Source: Methanosarcinales archaeon
Lineage (GTDB): Archaea; Halobacteriota; Methanosarcinia; Methanosarcinales; Methanogasteraceae
Length of the DNA: 32,900 bases
NCBI GenBank assembly: GCA_030625165.1
Contig: DAOURL010000008.1
Coordinates: 1-32,900 of the forward strand
Reading direction: 5' to 3'
The notes beneath the pieces were generated by a model, which had not been told where the DNA came from, did not search any database, and saw nothing but the letters and a program-made list of their open reading frames with translations. The translations under genes were made by a program, and so were the position numbers. Shown here in pieces: positions 1 through 7,715 of the stretch (position 1 is the first letter of the stretch; each line of letters opens with the position of its first letter).

Positions 1-1
1 T

Positions 2-820
2 GCCGGAAGATCCCTGCTCGATCTCAAGATCAAGATCGCAGACCGAATGCTTGAGAATTGTCATTTCTGTGACCGGAGATGCGGCGCAAACCGGAAGAAA
101 GGAGAGATAGGGTACTGCAGGATCGGTGCGGTCTCGAGATACTCGTCAGAGTTCCTGCATTACGGCGAGGAGCCGGAACTTGTGCCATCGCACACGATCT
201 TCCTCTCGGGCTGCGTCTTCTCGTGCGTGTACTGCCAGAACTGGGAGATCTCGACCCACCCGGATCTCGGAATCCCGATTCTTCCAGAGGATGTTGCAAG
301 GATCGCTGCAATAAGGCGTGGTCTTGGCGCAAAGAACCTGAACTTCGTGACTCCGACACCGCATCTTCACACCATACTGCGCATTCTCGCCGAAATGAGG
401 GTGAATACCCCGATTGTGTGGAACTCGAATATGTATCACTCGGAAGAGGCTGCAAAACTCCTCTGCGGCGTTGTCGATGTCTATCTTGGAGATTTCAAGT
501 ACGGAAACGACGAATGTGCAAAGAGATACTCGAATGCCGATCATTACTGGGATACCGTCACGAGAAACTTCCTCTGCGCTTACGACGACTCAGAGATCCT
601 GCTGCGGCAGCTTGTGCTTCCCGGACACATCGAATGTTGCACCGCTCCGATTATTGAGTGGGTGGGTGATCACATACCCGCGGTCAGGTTTAACCTGATG
701 TTCCAGTACCGCTCCGCGTATCTGGCTTACCAGTATCCCGAGATTGCCAGATCGCTCACCGAGGGTGAGTGCGAGCAAGCGAGCCGGTTGCTTGCCGAGA
801 GCGGGATTTGCCGGGGTTGA
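2..820 (+). CDS. PflA-like radical SAM protein, 5' partial
   Basis: This radical SAM protein resembles pyruvate formate-lyase activating enzymes. The motif SGCVFSCVYCQN is a C-x3-C-x2-C site that would bind the SAM-cleaving [4Fe-4S] cluster. An N-terminal Cys cluster (CHFCDRRC, then a Cys in GEIGYC) is typical of this archaeal/bacterial subfamily and may bind a second cluster or zinc. The frame stays open from base 2 through the first ATG at 47. The residues before that ATG (SLLDLKIKIAD) look like the usual lead-in to the Cys cluster, so the gene probably begins before the window. The substrate is unknown: no glycyl-radical enzyme is visible nearby. It ends at 820, with a new promoter before aIF5A. 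The family call is firm; the function is not. Confidence 0.85.
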   Translation, partial: AGRSLLDLKIKIADRMLENCHFCDRRCGANRKKGEIGYCRIGAVSRYSSEFLHYGEEPELVPSHTIFLSGCVFSCVYCQNWEISTHPDLGIPILPEDVARIAAIRRGLGAKNLNFVTPTPHLHTILRILAEMRVNTPIVWNSNMYHSEEAAKLLCGVVDVYLGDFKYGNDECAKRYSNADHYWDTVTRNFLCAYDDSEILLRQLVLPGHIECCTAPIIEWVGDHIPAVRFNLMFQYRSAYLAYQYPEIARSLTEGECEQASRLLAESGICRG

Positions 821-839
821 CTGTGGTTCGTATCGCATA

Positions 840-850
840 ATTTTAAGTAC
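840..850 (+). promoter_or_regulatory. TATA box for aIF5A
   Basis: An AT-rich TTTTAAGTA stretch lies about 25-30 nt before the ATG at 872. That is the archaeal TATA distance to a transcript start, so the mRNA would have almost no leader. Prediction only. Confidence 0.5.
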
Positions 851-871
851 TTCTGCCGCGGATTCATACCT

Positions 872-1255
872 ATGAAAGAACAGACCGAAGTCAGGAATCT
901 CAAAGAGGGCAGATATGTGATCATCGATGATGAAGTGTGCACGATCAAAGCTATCTCGAAATCAAAGCCTGGAAAACACGGATCTGCCAAAGCACGGGTC
1001 GATACCATCGGTCTTTTCGATGGACAGAAGCGGTCGATCGTGCATCCCGTAGGAACCAAGATATTCGTGCCGATCGTCGAGCGGAAGAATGCGCAGGTTC
1101 TCTCGGTCGCAGGCGATGTCGTACAGTTGATGGACATGACAGATTATACCACATTCGAACTCCCGATTCCAGCGGAGTACAAGGATCGCGTGGTAGAAGG
1201 GGGCGAGATCCAGTACATCACAGCGCTTGGCAAGATACGGCTCGATATGCGCTGA
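872..1255 (+). CDS. eif5A: Translation factor aIF5A
   Basis: This is archaeal initiation/elongation factor 5A, which helps the ribosome form difficult peptide bonds. At 127 residues it has the normal archaeal length. The N-terminal SH3-like domain carries the hypusination loop SKSKPGKHGSAKARV, in which Lys35 would become deoxyhypusine/hypusine. The C-terminal part is an OB-fold. The stop overlaps the next gene's start in TGATG, so aIF5A and the downstream ureohydrolase are very likely co-transcribed and translationally coupled. That pairing fits the polyamine-derived modification of Lys35. No deoxyhypusine synthase gene is in the window. Confidence 0.96.
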   Translation: MKEQTEVRNLKEGRYVIIDDEVCTIKAISKSKPGKHGSAKARVDTIGLFDGQKRSIVHPVGTKIFVPIVERKNAQVLSVAGDVVQLMDMTDYTTFELPIPAEYKDRVVEGGEIQYITALGKIRLDMR

Positions 1256-2145
1256 TGTTCGAACGCTGCGTCTTTGCGGATGCAGTCTCTACTTATGAAG
1301 ACGCTCGCTTCGTGATATTCGGCGTGCCCTTCGATGCCACCTCCTCGTTTCGACGCGGAAGTGTCGAGGCGCCCGATGCCATGAGGAAGGCGAGCTACAA
1401 CTTTGAGACGTACAACGATTTTTACGGCATCGATCTTGCTGACGTTCCCACGCACGATCTCGGCAATCTCGATCTTGGTTATCTCGACCTTGACCGCTGT
1501 GTCGATGATATGCTGTGCATGACAGGGGACGTTGTCAGGAAGACTATCAAGGACTCCAAAGTTCCGATCGTGCTCGGCGGCGAGCATACTCTGACCTACG
1601 GCTGCGCAAGGGCTTTTGCAGAGCAGTATGATGATATCGGGATCATCATCCTTGATGCGCATCTCGATCTGCGTGATGAATATCTCGGGGCAAAACAGTC
1701 CCATGCCTGCGTTTCAAGAAACATCATCGACGATCTGACCGATCGGTGCGCCCTCATCGGTGTAAGAAGCGGATCGGCAGAGGAGTACCGGTATGCAGAG
1801 GAGAACGGGATTATGTGGCATTCCGCAGACGAGGTCTCTGATGCCGGCATGGAGTCTGTGATGCGGCAGGCGATCGATGCATTATCCGATAGCGGCGCCC
1901 GCAGGATATATCTCTCCATCGATGCCGACGTGATCGATCCCGGATACGCGCCCGGTGTCGGCAATCCTGAGCCGTTTGGGATCGAGCCGCGGGATCTGCG
2001 TGCTGCGATACGGATGGCTGCGCCGCATGTATGCGGATTCGACATCGTCGAGATCAGCCCGGGGTACGATCACGGAGAGAGTGCGATTCTCGGCGCACGG
2101 CTGGTGCGGGAGTTTATCGCGGCAAAGAGCGCACGGCAGGGGTAG
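1255..2145 (+). CDS. speB: Agmatinase-family ureohydrolase
   Basis: A 296-residue member of the arginase/agmatinase superfamily, expected to hydrolyse agmatine to putrescine and urea using two Mn ions. The metal-binding motifs are all present: GGEHT, DAHLDLRD and SIDADVIDPG, with APGVGNPEP as the substrate-side loop. The start is the ATG at 1255, overlapping the aIF5A stop by one base. An upstream extension of this frame runs through aIF5A out of frame and is not real. In archaea, polyamine made via arginine and agmatine feeds aIF5A hypusination, and an agmatinase-like step directly on modified aIF5A has been proposed in haloarchaea. The exact substrate here (agmatine, aminopropylagmatine or the modified factor) cannot be told from sequence. 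Confidence 0.9.
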   Translation: MFERCVFADAVSTYEDARFVIFGVPFDATSSFRRGSVEAPDAMRKASYNFETYNDFYGIDLADVPTHDLGNLDLGYLDLDRCVDDMLCMTGDVVRKTIKDSKVPIVLGGEHTLTYGCARAFAEQYDDIGIIILDAHLDLRDEYLGAKQSHACVSRNIIDDLTDRCALIGVRSGSAEEYRYAEENGIMWHSADEVSDAGMESVMRQAIDALSDSGARRIYLSIDADVIDPGYAPGVGNPEPFGIEPRDLRAAIRMAAPHVCGFDIVEISPGYDHGESAILGARLVREFIAAKSARQG

Positions 2146-2177
2146 AAGTAAAGGTAGATGTAAAAGTAGAGGTAGAA
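2142..2177 (+). repeat. GTARAN hexamer repeat, six units
   Basis: Six tandem imperfect hexamers (GTAGAA, GTAAAG, GTAGAT, GTAAAA, GTAGAG, GTAGAA) begin inside the agmatinase stop codon and fill most of the gap to the next gene. They would read as alternating Val and charged residues but lie outside both genes. A small microsatellite. Confidence 0.8.
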
Positions 2178-2198
2178 AGGGCGAGGTGGTCTCTGATT

Positions 2199-3905
2199 AT
2201 GAAGATACACGGCTGGACCGGAAACATTGCAACGATCGATCTTGATTGCGGGACGGTCAGGCAGGAGAAACTCTCAATGGAGGTTGCAAGAGACTTTCTC
2301 GGCGGAAGAGGGCTTGGCGCATCCATCCTGTGCGAAACGATAGATCCGGACCCGAAAGCAGACGCGTTCGATGCCCCGCTCATACTCGCAGTGGGTCCGC
2401 TCACAGGCATCGCACCGATGTCCGGGCGGCATTCGTTCGTCACGAAATCGCCGCTCACCGGAACGATTGTCGATTCAAGCGGGGGCGGCTGGTTCGGAAA
2501 CGAATTAAAACGCGCCGGATTTGATGCGGTGGTCATAAACGGGCAGTCAGAGACTCCGGTCCATCTCAGCATCGATGATCATAGCATAAACATCGAGGAC
2601 GCATCCGATCTCTGGGGATTAAACGTACGCGAGACTACAAAGAAACTGGAAGAGCGCGGTAAAGTGGCGTGCATCGGGCGGGCAGGGGAGAAGTGCGTCC
2701 GGTTCGCAAATATCATGAACGATTACGTCCATGCATGTGGACGCGGCGGCATCGGCGCTGTGATGGGGCACAAGAGATTAAAGGCGATCGTAGTACACGG
2801 AAGCACCAAACCGGGAATTGCAGACGAAATGGGATTTGAAGAAGTGAACAAGGAGATATCACGGCTGCTTCATGCAAGCCCACCGCTAAAAAGTCTTTCA
2901 GTGTATGGGACGCCGTCGCTTGTGAGCCTGATCAATTATCTCGGATTGATGCCGACCAGGAATTTTAAAGACGTCCGGTTCGATGTTGAGTCGATATCCG
3001 GCGATTACATCGAAGAGAACTACGAACTGAAGCGACGTTCCTGCCACAAATGTTCTGTTGCATGCAAACACAGGACAAAGGAAGATATCGAGATTCCTGA
3101 GTACGAAACGATAGCTATCTTCGGTCCTGATTGTGATAACGGTGATTTTGATAAAATCATGGATGCGAACCGGGTGTGCAACGATTACGGGATGGATACG
3201 ATCTCGTGCGGATCAACCATCGCCTGCCATCAGGAACTGCACGGAAAGACGCACGGATTATCAGAACTGGCGGCAATGATCGGGGAGCGGGAGGGAGTCG
3301 GAGACGAATTGAGCACGGGATCGAGAGCGTATGCGGACGCGGCGGGCGCAGGAGACGTGAGCATGCACTCAAAAGGGATGGAGATTCCGGGATACGACCC
3401 ACGCGGCGCACTCGGGCAGTCGCTTGCGTATGCAACCTCACATCGCGGCGCATGTCATATGCGGGCGTACATGATTGCGCCGGAGATCATCGGCAAGCCG
3501 AAACTGATCGACCGCCACACCTTTGCAGGAAAGGCGGGGCTACTAAGCATCTTCCAGAACCTCTCGGCTGCGATGGATTCGCTTACAGTCTGCCGGTTCT
3601 CATCCTTCGCACTTTCGGCAGAAGAGTACTCAAGTATCCTGAGTGCGGTCACAGGAATCCGGTACACCTCAGAGGATCTGCTGCGGGTGGGCGAGCGGAT
3701 ATGGAACCTCGAGCAGATATTTAACCTGCGTGCAGGGTTCACACGTGCAGACGATACGCTTCCCAATCGCTTCTTTGGAGATGGCGGCATCGACCGCGGC
3801 GAATTCGAAGATGCGCTGGATGAGTACTACCGCTTTCGCGGATGGGGTGTGGATGGCGTGCCTGCCGGCTGGAAACTCGAGGAACTCGGGTTACAACCGG
3901 ATTAG
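2199..3905 (+). CDS. aor: Aldehyde ferredoxin oxidoreductase (tungsten)
   Basis: This belongs to the tungsten-pterin AOR family, which oxidises aldehydes to carboxylic acids with ferredoxin as acceptor. The protein has 568 residues, slightly short of the roughly 600 of characterised enzymes. The [4Fe-4S] ligands are visible as C282-x2-C285-x3-C289 (CHKCSVAC) with the fourth Cys at 465 in LTVCRFSSF. The N-terminal domain has GGRGLGASIL and the GRGGIGAVMGHKRLKA pterin-binding region. The start is the ATG at 2199, after a GAGGTGG ribosome binding site. It may be read with aIF5A and the agmatinase, but the 53-base gap makes this uncertain. The family is certain; the physiological aldehyde is unknown. 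Confidence 0.93.
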   Translation: MKIHGWTGNIATIDLDCGTVRQEKLSMEVARDFLGGRGLGASILCETIDPDPKADAFDAPLILAVGPLTGIAPMSGRHSFVTKSPLTGTIVDSSGGGWFGNELKRAGFDAVVINGQSETPVHLSIDDHSINIEDASDLWGLNVRETTKKLEERGKVACIGRAGEKCVRFANIMNDYVHACGRGGIGAVMGHKRLKAIVVHGSTKPGIADEMGFEEVNKEISRLLHASPPLKSLSVYGTPSLVSLINYLGLMPTRNFKDVRFDVESISGDYIEENYELKRRSCHKCSVACKHRTKEDIEIPEYETIAIFGPDCDNGDFDKIMDANRVCNDYGMDTISCGSTIACHQELHGKTHGLSELAAMIGEREGVGDELSTGSRAYADAAGAGDVSMHSKGMEIPGYDPRGALGQSLAYATSHRGACHMRAYMIAPEIIGKPKLIDRHTFAGKAGLLSIFQNLSAAMDSLTVCRFSSFALSAEEYSSILSAVTGIRYTSEDLLRVGERIWNLEQIFNLRAGFTRADDTLPNRFFGDGGIDRGEFEDALDEYYRFRGWGVDGVPAGWKLEELGLQPD

Positions 3906-3968
3906 TACCTCCCAACCAATCGAAAAGCTTTTAGGGGGGACAGGTCAGTTAGAAGATATGTGGGGTGC

Positions 3969-4055
3969 ATGGACATGGATGCGAGAAGGTATAATAGGGC
4001 GAAAGCGCGGGCGAATAAGCTAAAAGAACTCATGGGAAAAGGGACGAGAAAGTGA
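3969..4055 (+). CDS. Possible 28-residue basic peptide
   Basis: A short ATG frame encodes a very basic 28-residue peptide (MDMDARRYNRAKARANKLKE and onward). It ends in GTGA, overlapping the GTG start of the channel gene, which suggests translational coupling. GGGGTG just upstream could be its ribosome binding site. I recognise no family. It could equally be a leader peptide or chance. Confidence 0.3.
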   Translation: MDMDARRYNRAKARANKLKELMGKGTRK

Positions 4056-4681
4056 CAAAATCAGATGACCCGGAACTCGGAATGACGACCCATCGCATCG
4101 AGAATTTAGCAGATGGCATATTCTCCATCGCAATGACGTTACTGGTACTAAACCTTGCGCTTCCGGAGGTTGAAACTGGTCTAACACTGACAACAGAGTT
4201 GCATACACTTCTGTTTGGGCAGACGCATAAATTTTTTAATTACGCACTCAGTTTTATCCTTCTGGCGATCTTCTGGATTATTCAACATCAGCAATTTCAT
4301 TTCATCAAACGAACCGACCATACCCATCTCTGGATAAATATTTTCAGTCTCATGTTTGTAGCTCTGGTTCCTTTCTCTACTTCTTTAACTGGTGATTATC
4401 CTAACGAAACGGTAGCGAAACTCTTTTTTGATCTCAATTTGTTTATATTGGGAACATTAAATGTCTTGAACTGGACTTATGCCACAAAAGATTATCGGCT
4501 GGTTGACCGCGGTCTCGACCCGCGACGTATAGCAATGGGAAACCGGCGTGATGCGGTTATTCCGGCCACCATCCTTCTGGCGATGGTTCTATCTTTAATA
4601 ATTCCAAAGTGGTCTTCTTGCGTGTATCTTTTGATTCCTATTATGTTAGCACATCCGTGGTTCCGGCATAAGAAAACCTGA
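4052..4681 (+). CDS. TMEM175-type ion channel (DUF1211)
   Basis: A 209-residue integral membrane protein with about six hydrophobic segments, matching the prokaryotic TMEM175/DUF1211 family of potassium-permeable channels. The first helix of this family normally has R-x3-FSD followed by a small-residue and Leu-rich stretch. Here it reads R15-IEN-LAD-GIFSIAMTLLVLNL, so the FSD is replaced by LAD while Arg15 and Asp21 are kept. TM1 to TM6 are roughly at residues 20-38, 55-78, 90-112, 125-142, 165-182 and 185-202. The start is a GTG that overlaps a tiny upstream frame. AT content is higher than in the housekeeping genes around it, which may indicate transfer. Confidence 0.8.
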   Translation: MTKSDDPELGMTTHRIENLADGIFSIAMTLLVLNLALPEVETGLTLTTELHTLLFGQTHKFFNYALSFILLAIFWIIQHQQFHFIKRTDHTHLWINIFSLMFVALVPFSTSLTGDYPNETVAKLFFDLNLFILGTLNVLNWTYATKDYRLVDRGLDPRRIAMGNRRDAVIPATILLAMVLSLIIPKWSSCVYLLIPIMLAHPWFRHKKT

Positions 4682-4965
4682 ATATGTATGGGCGCAGGTA
4701 TTGCTGTAGTATACCACCCCGTAAGCGCAATCTGGAATTCTAACATTTCAGAACATCGTTTTAGATGACGTGTGTTGTTCATGCGGAATGATTTTTCAGA
4801 CCCGATCATACTACCGAAAGTTACAAAAACAGATACGGTTTACTATATTCGTTGTTCTGTTCGAGATGGCTTTTGCTTGCGCGCTTATGCCGAATACGCC
4901 TGCAATGCACCCACACGACAACGTTAATATAAAGCACCCCGAACGGTATGTAGAGGATCAAGAAA
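4682..4965 (+). other. Intergenic region before L40e
   Basis: These 284 bases hold no convincing gene. The only clear element is a TATA-like box near the 3' end (next entry). The rest is AT-rich with no RNA gene or repeat that I can see. Confidence 0.5.
4923..4933 (+). promoter_or_regulatory. TATA box for L40e cluster
   Basis: GTTAATATAAAG lies about 35-40 bases before the L40e ATG. Transcription would start around 4952-4956, giving a leader of about 12 bases for the L40e, GGGP synthase and prefoldin beta operon. Confidence 0.6.
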
Positions 4966-5112
4966 ATGGCACGATTTGAAGAAGCAGAAAACAAGCTGCT
5001 GCGTAAGAAGATATGTATGAAATGCAACGCACGCAATCCGATCGGGGCGACCAGATGCAGGAAATGCGGTTATAAACATCTACGCATGAAGTCGAAGGAA
5101 AGTAGAGGATGA
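4966..5112 (+). CDS. rpl40e: Ribosomal protein L40e
   Basis: A 48-residue zinc-finger protein of the large ribosomal subunit. The four metal ligands are C17-x2-C20 (ICMKC) and C31-x2-C34 (RCRKC) in a basic context ending [12 protein letters not shown]. Length and motif match archaeal L40e. The start ATG at 4966 follows a GAGGATCA site. The stop overlaps the start of the lipid gene in ATGA, so the two are translationally coupled. Confidence 0.95.
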   Translation: MARFEEAENKLLRKKICMKCNARNPIGATRCRKCGYKHLRMKSKESRG

Positions 5113-5849
5113 GCACAGAGCAGTATCTCGATGATGTCATAAAACGGGATGGTGCGGCGCACCTCACCCTGATCGACCCGGACGCCGGTCCCCCTTCCGC
5201 TGCATCCGGGATCGCAGAGGCGGCAGCAAAAGCCGGCAGCAGCGCGATCATGATCGGCGGCTCGGTCGGCGCATCCGGCGACGTCCTCGATGAGACCTTG
5301 CGTGCGATCAAGGAGGTGACCGATCTCCCGACTATCCTCTTTCCAGCAAGCGCATCTGGAATCAGCAGATACGCAGACTCCATATTTTTTATGAGTCTCT
5401 TAAATTCAAGGGATGTCGGTTATCTGATCACCAACCAGATGATTGGAGCAAAAGCCGTCTTCGATTACGGCATCGAGCCGATCCCGATGGCATACATCAT
5501 CGTAGAGCCAGGCGGCACAGCCGGATGGGTCGGGGATGCGAAACTGATCCCGAGAGAGAAGCCGGAACTTGCAGTGGCGTACTCGCTTGCAGGAAAGTTT
5601 CTTGGCATGAGATACACATACCTGGAGGCGGGTTCTGGCGCAGCCGACCCTGTGCCACCTGCGATGATCCGTGCTGTGAAGAGGGCGGGCTGCGAGACAC
5701 TCGTGGTCGGGGGCGGGATTGGAAGCGCGCAGGCTGCAAGAGCCGCCGCGGAAGCCGGCGCTGACATCATCGTGACCGGCACCGCGGTCGAAGAGACGTC
5801 AGAGATACAGAGAACGATTACCGAATTCGTAAATGCAATAAAAAAGTGA
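5109..5849 (+). CDS. Geranylgeranylglyceryl phosphate synthase
   Basis: A TIM-barrel prenyltransferase that joins sn-glycerol-1-phosphate to geranylgeranyl diphosphate, the first committed step of archaeal ether lipids. It is 246 residues long, normal for the group. Family motifs appear in order: LIDPD near residue 22, IMIGGS near 47, YLEAGSGA near 175, VVGGGIG near 201 and VTGTAVE near 222, the last ones forming the phosphate site. It overlaps L40e by four bases and is followed after four bases by prefoldin beta, a compact information/lipid operon seen in other euryarchaea. Confidence 0.95.
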   Translation: MSTEQYLDDVIKRDGAAHLTLIDPDAGPPSAASGIAEAAAKAGSSAIMIGGSVGASGDVLDETLRAIKEVTDLPTILFPASASGISRYADSIFFMSLLNSRDVGYLITNQMIGAKAVFDYGIEPIPMAYIIVEPGGTAGWVGDAKLIPREKPELAVAYSLAGKFLGMRYTYLEAGSGAADPVPPAMIRAVKRAGCETLVVGGGIGSAQAARAAAEAGADIIVTGTAVEETSEIQRTITEFVNAIKK

Positions 5850-5853
5850 TAAT

Positions 5854-6219
5854 ATGACTACTGAGATACCACCACAGGTACAGCATCAACTTGCGCAACT
5901 TCAGCAGGTTCAGCAGCAGGCACAGGCGCTCGCATCACAGAAGGCGCAGGTGACATCAGCGCTCAACGAGACCGAGATGGCTCTCGAAGAACTTTCGAAA
6001 CTCGGGGATGACGCAGTGATCTACAAGAATGTCGGGCAACTCCTGATCAAGGGCGAGCGCGATTCTGTTGCGACGGAACTTACCGAGAAGAAAGAAACGA
6101 TGGAACTTCGGGCACGCACGCTCGAACGGCAGGAGGAACGCATCCAGAAACGGTTCCAGCAGTTGCAGGAGCAGTTGCGCAGTGCGATCGGCGGCGGCGC
6201 TGGCGGCGGAATGGCTTGA
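5854..6219 (+). CDS. pfdB: Prefoldin beta subunit
   Basis: A 121-residue coiled-coil chaperone subunit. Two alpha and four beta subunits form the hexamer that holds unfolded proteins for the thermosome. Two long amphipathic helices (about 6-48 and 75-112), rich in Gln, Glu, Lys and Leu, flank the short beta region DDAVIYKNVGQLLIKG, which is diagnostic of beta prefoldin. The tail is Gly-rich (GGGAGGG). It is the last gene of the L40e operon. Confidence 0.95.
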   Translation: MTTEIPPQVQHQLAQLQQVQQQAQALASQKAQVTSALNETEMALEELSKLGDDAVIYKNVGQLLIKGERDSVATELTEKKETMELRARTLERQEERIQKRFQQLQEQLRSAIGGGAGGGMA

Positions 6220-6282
6220 ACCGAAAAGATTTCAGAAAGGACGATCGAAAAATAGCTTGACCCGTTAAAGCAAGAAGAAGGT

Positions 6283-6311
6283 GCGGAGAAGGTGGTGTCA
6301 ATCTTCTCCGC
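6283..6311 (+). terminator. Hairpin after prefoldin operon
   Basis: A perfect 9-bp inverted repeat, GCGGAGAAG and CTTCTCCGC, surrounds an 11-base loop 64 bases after the prefoldin stop. No T tract follows, so it may be an mRNA 3' end structure or part of the dispersed repeat that overlaps its 3' arm. Confidence 0.4.
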
Positions 6312-6325
6312 GGTCTCTGCGGTGA
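6306..6325. repeat. Dispersed CTCCGCG..CTCTGCGGT repeat, copy 1
   Basis: CTCCGCGGTCTCTGCGGTGA closely matches a second intergenic copy at 7633-7652 (CTCCGCGCCCTCTGCGGTTA), with about three differences in 20. Similar CTCTGCGGT-type phrases are scattered between genes in many prokaryotes. Confidence 0.5.
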
Positions 6326-6365
6326 GTACACAGTATTAGGCACTCACATAATATTGAGCGAAATC

Positions 6366-6376
6366 GATTATATCCC
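6366..6376 (+). promoter_or_regulatory. Possible TATA box
   Basis: The AT-rich element GATTATATCC could start a transcript near 6395 that covers the inverted repeat, the zinc-ribbon frame and the Roadblock gene. A second candidate (CTATAATT, about 6554-6561) lies closer to the Roadblock gene. Confidence 0.35.
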
Positions 6377-6422
6377 CCTATGATAAACTATCCTGTCAGT
6401 ACTATATTTCCAGATAGTGCAG

Positions 6423-6494
6423 GTTCGGTCATATAGTGAGGACTTTCGGGGGTGCTTTGGTTTTGGTGCATGATGGATGGTGACTTGACCGAAC
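6423..6494 (+). repeat. Inverted repeat GTTCGGTCA / TGACCGAAC
   Basis: A perfect 9-bp inverted repeat with arms at 6423-6431 and 6486-6494, separated by 54 bases. It would close a large stem in a transcript reading toward the Roadblock gene, or mark the ends of a small inserted piece. Confidence 0.5.
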
Positions 6495-6637
6495 AATCGA
6501 TTTTTGAGACGTTCGTGCAACCGACATCTTTACATACACAGTGCACAAACTGTACTATAATTGGAACGTACATCCCAAAACAATGTCCATTGTGCAGGAA
6601 TTCCGAATGGTGCAGTCATGTCTCAGACAACGATTGA
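6470..6637 (+). CDS. Possible small zinc-ribbon protein
   Basis: A 55-residue frame with a four-Cys zinc ribbon: C25-x2-C28 (CTNC), ten residues, then C39-x2-C42 (CPLC). This spacing resembles rubredoxin-like knuckles. GGGGGTG about 15 bases upstream could serve as its ribosome binding site; a GTG at 6452 is an alternative start. It overlaps the first 20 bases of the Roadblock gene. The Cys pattern argues for a real gene, but a TATA-like box inside it and the weak start leave doubt. Confidence 0.4.
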   Translation: MMDGDLTEQSIFETFVQPTSLHTQCTNCTIIGTYIPKQCPLCRNSEWCSHVSDND

Positions 6638-6995
6638 TCAATTAAACGTGCTCCTCGCGGATCTGACCGCTCGCGTCGATTGCATACGCGGGATTGTCAT
6701 ATCATCCGCAGACGGTCTTAAGATAGCTGATCGGTTTCGCGATCACTCTTATGACACGCCGATTGCCCATGCGATCAGCGCATCGATAGTCGGTCTGGCA
6801 AACAAATCCGTCCACAATCTCGACTTGCCCCCATCCGATCGTATCGTGATTTATACTGGTGATGGGATCGTCGCGGTCTTCAATCTAGGAAATGCTTCGC
6901 TGTTAGCGCTGCTCGACCCTGACGCCAATGTCGGGCTGGTGATGATTGAATTGCAACACGCCGCTGAAAAGGTCAAAAAGGTTATGAGGTTATAG
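6618..6995 (+). CDS. Roadblock/LC7 domain protein
   Basis: A 125-residue single-domain Roadblock/LC7 protein. This fold forms homodimers that regulate small Ras-like GTPases. Typical features are the N-terminal helix (INQLNVLL-like), GIVISSADGLKIADRF with the family's ..ssDGl.ia signature, and a C-terminal helix ending AAEKVKKVMRL. The ATG at 6618 was chosen because upstream residues do not match the family. The stop is immediately followed by the GTG start of the V4R gene, so the two form a unit. No GTPase gene is adjacent. Confidence 0.85.
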   Translation: MSQTTIDQLNVLLADLTARVDCIRGIVISSADGLKIADRFRDHSYDTPIAHAISASIVGLANKSVHNLDLPPSDRIVIYTGDGIVAVFNLGNASLLALLDPDANVGLVMIELQHAAEKVKKVMRL

Positions 6996-7460
6996 GTGAA
7001 AACAGAAGGTATGGAACCGGATGAGGACATGAACATCCCGATATACCCGAGGGCTGGCGATCTGGTGTTGCTGATGAACTCGCTTGTCGATGTGATCGGC
7101 AGAGGGAGCGCGGGTATTTTATATAATTTCGGTAAGCAGCTCGCAGAGAGGTACTATGCGCGCATGAGTATACCAAAAGACCTTGAGCCTGATGCAATCT
7201 TTAAGAATATCTTGAGCAGCATGATGTTTTCCGACTGGTTCACAAAGATGGAGATCGACAGAAGCAATGGATTTGTTGTTACGCTGCACAATGTCTTCGA
7301 ACTGGAAGCGGACGAGGAGAACTGCAATTTTATCCGCGGTTTTCTTGCCGGGCTATCATCGAGCATCTACCACGCACCGTACACCTGCAAGGAGAGCCGC
7401 AATCCTGAGAAGGTTAGTGTCTTCACGCTCACCGCACGGAGTTCTTCTATAAAATATTAA
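6996..7460 (+). CDS. V4R domain protein
   Basis: A 154-residue protein that looks like a stand-alone V4R (4-vinyl reductase / Bet3-like) domain, a small-molecule or partner-binding fold. Supporting motifs are an N-terminal GRGSAGILYNFGKQLA helix and the C-terminal CNFIRGFLAGLSSSIYH followed by a Cys-containing strand (APYTCKES) and a final VSVFTLTARS strand. It directly abuts the Roadblock gene (GTG start at 6996; ATG at 7011 is an alternative). Both folds occur in GTPase regulation, so a signalling or trafficking-like switch is plausible but inferred. Confidence 0.75.
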   Translation: MKTEGMEPDEDMNIPIYPRAGDLVLLMNSLVDVIGRGSAGILYNFGKQLAERYYARMSIPKDLEPDAIFKNILSSMMFSDWFTKMEIDRSNGFVVTLHNVFELEADEENCNFIRGFLAGLSSSIYHAPYTCKESRNPEKVSVFTLTARSSSIKY

Positions 7461-7632
7461 TCGTTACCGCCTATGCCGGTAGCCATCATGAATGAGGGGC
7501 TTAGCTTAAATTTGCGTAACTCAACCGGAAGCACAGCGGCAGAGACCTGCAATCTTTCAGAAACCGGATCGAGAGACTTTTTGTTATATTCTGGAATCAG
7601 GTTTTGGAAAAACCACATAGAAAACAACAACT

Positions 7633-7652
7633 CTCCGCGCCCTCTGCGGTTA
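7633..7652. repeat. Dispersed CTCCGCG..CTCTGCGGT repeat, copy 2
   Basis: CTCCGCGCCCTCTGCGGTTA matches copy 1 at 6306-6325 on the same strand. This copy has no matching upstream arm to form the long hairpin seen at copy 1. Confidence 0.5.
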
Positions 7653-7715
7653 ATCTTCTTTGCCATACTCATATCCACCAGAAGAAATTAAAAAGCCACC
7701 GGACCGAAACCACAA

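Noticed and set aside
937-1254. N-terminal extension of the agmatinase frame
   Set aside because: It overlaps aIF5A in another frame and shows no ureohydrolase similarity. The family start is at 1255.
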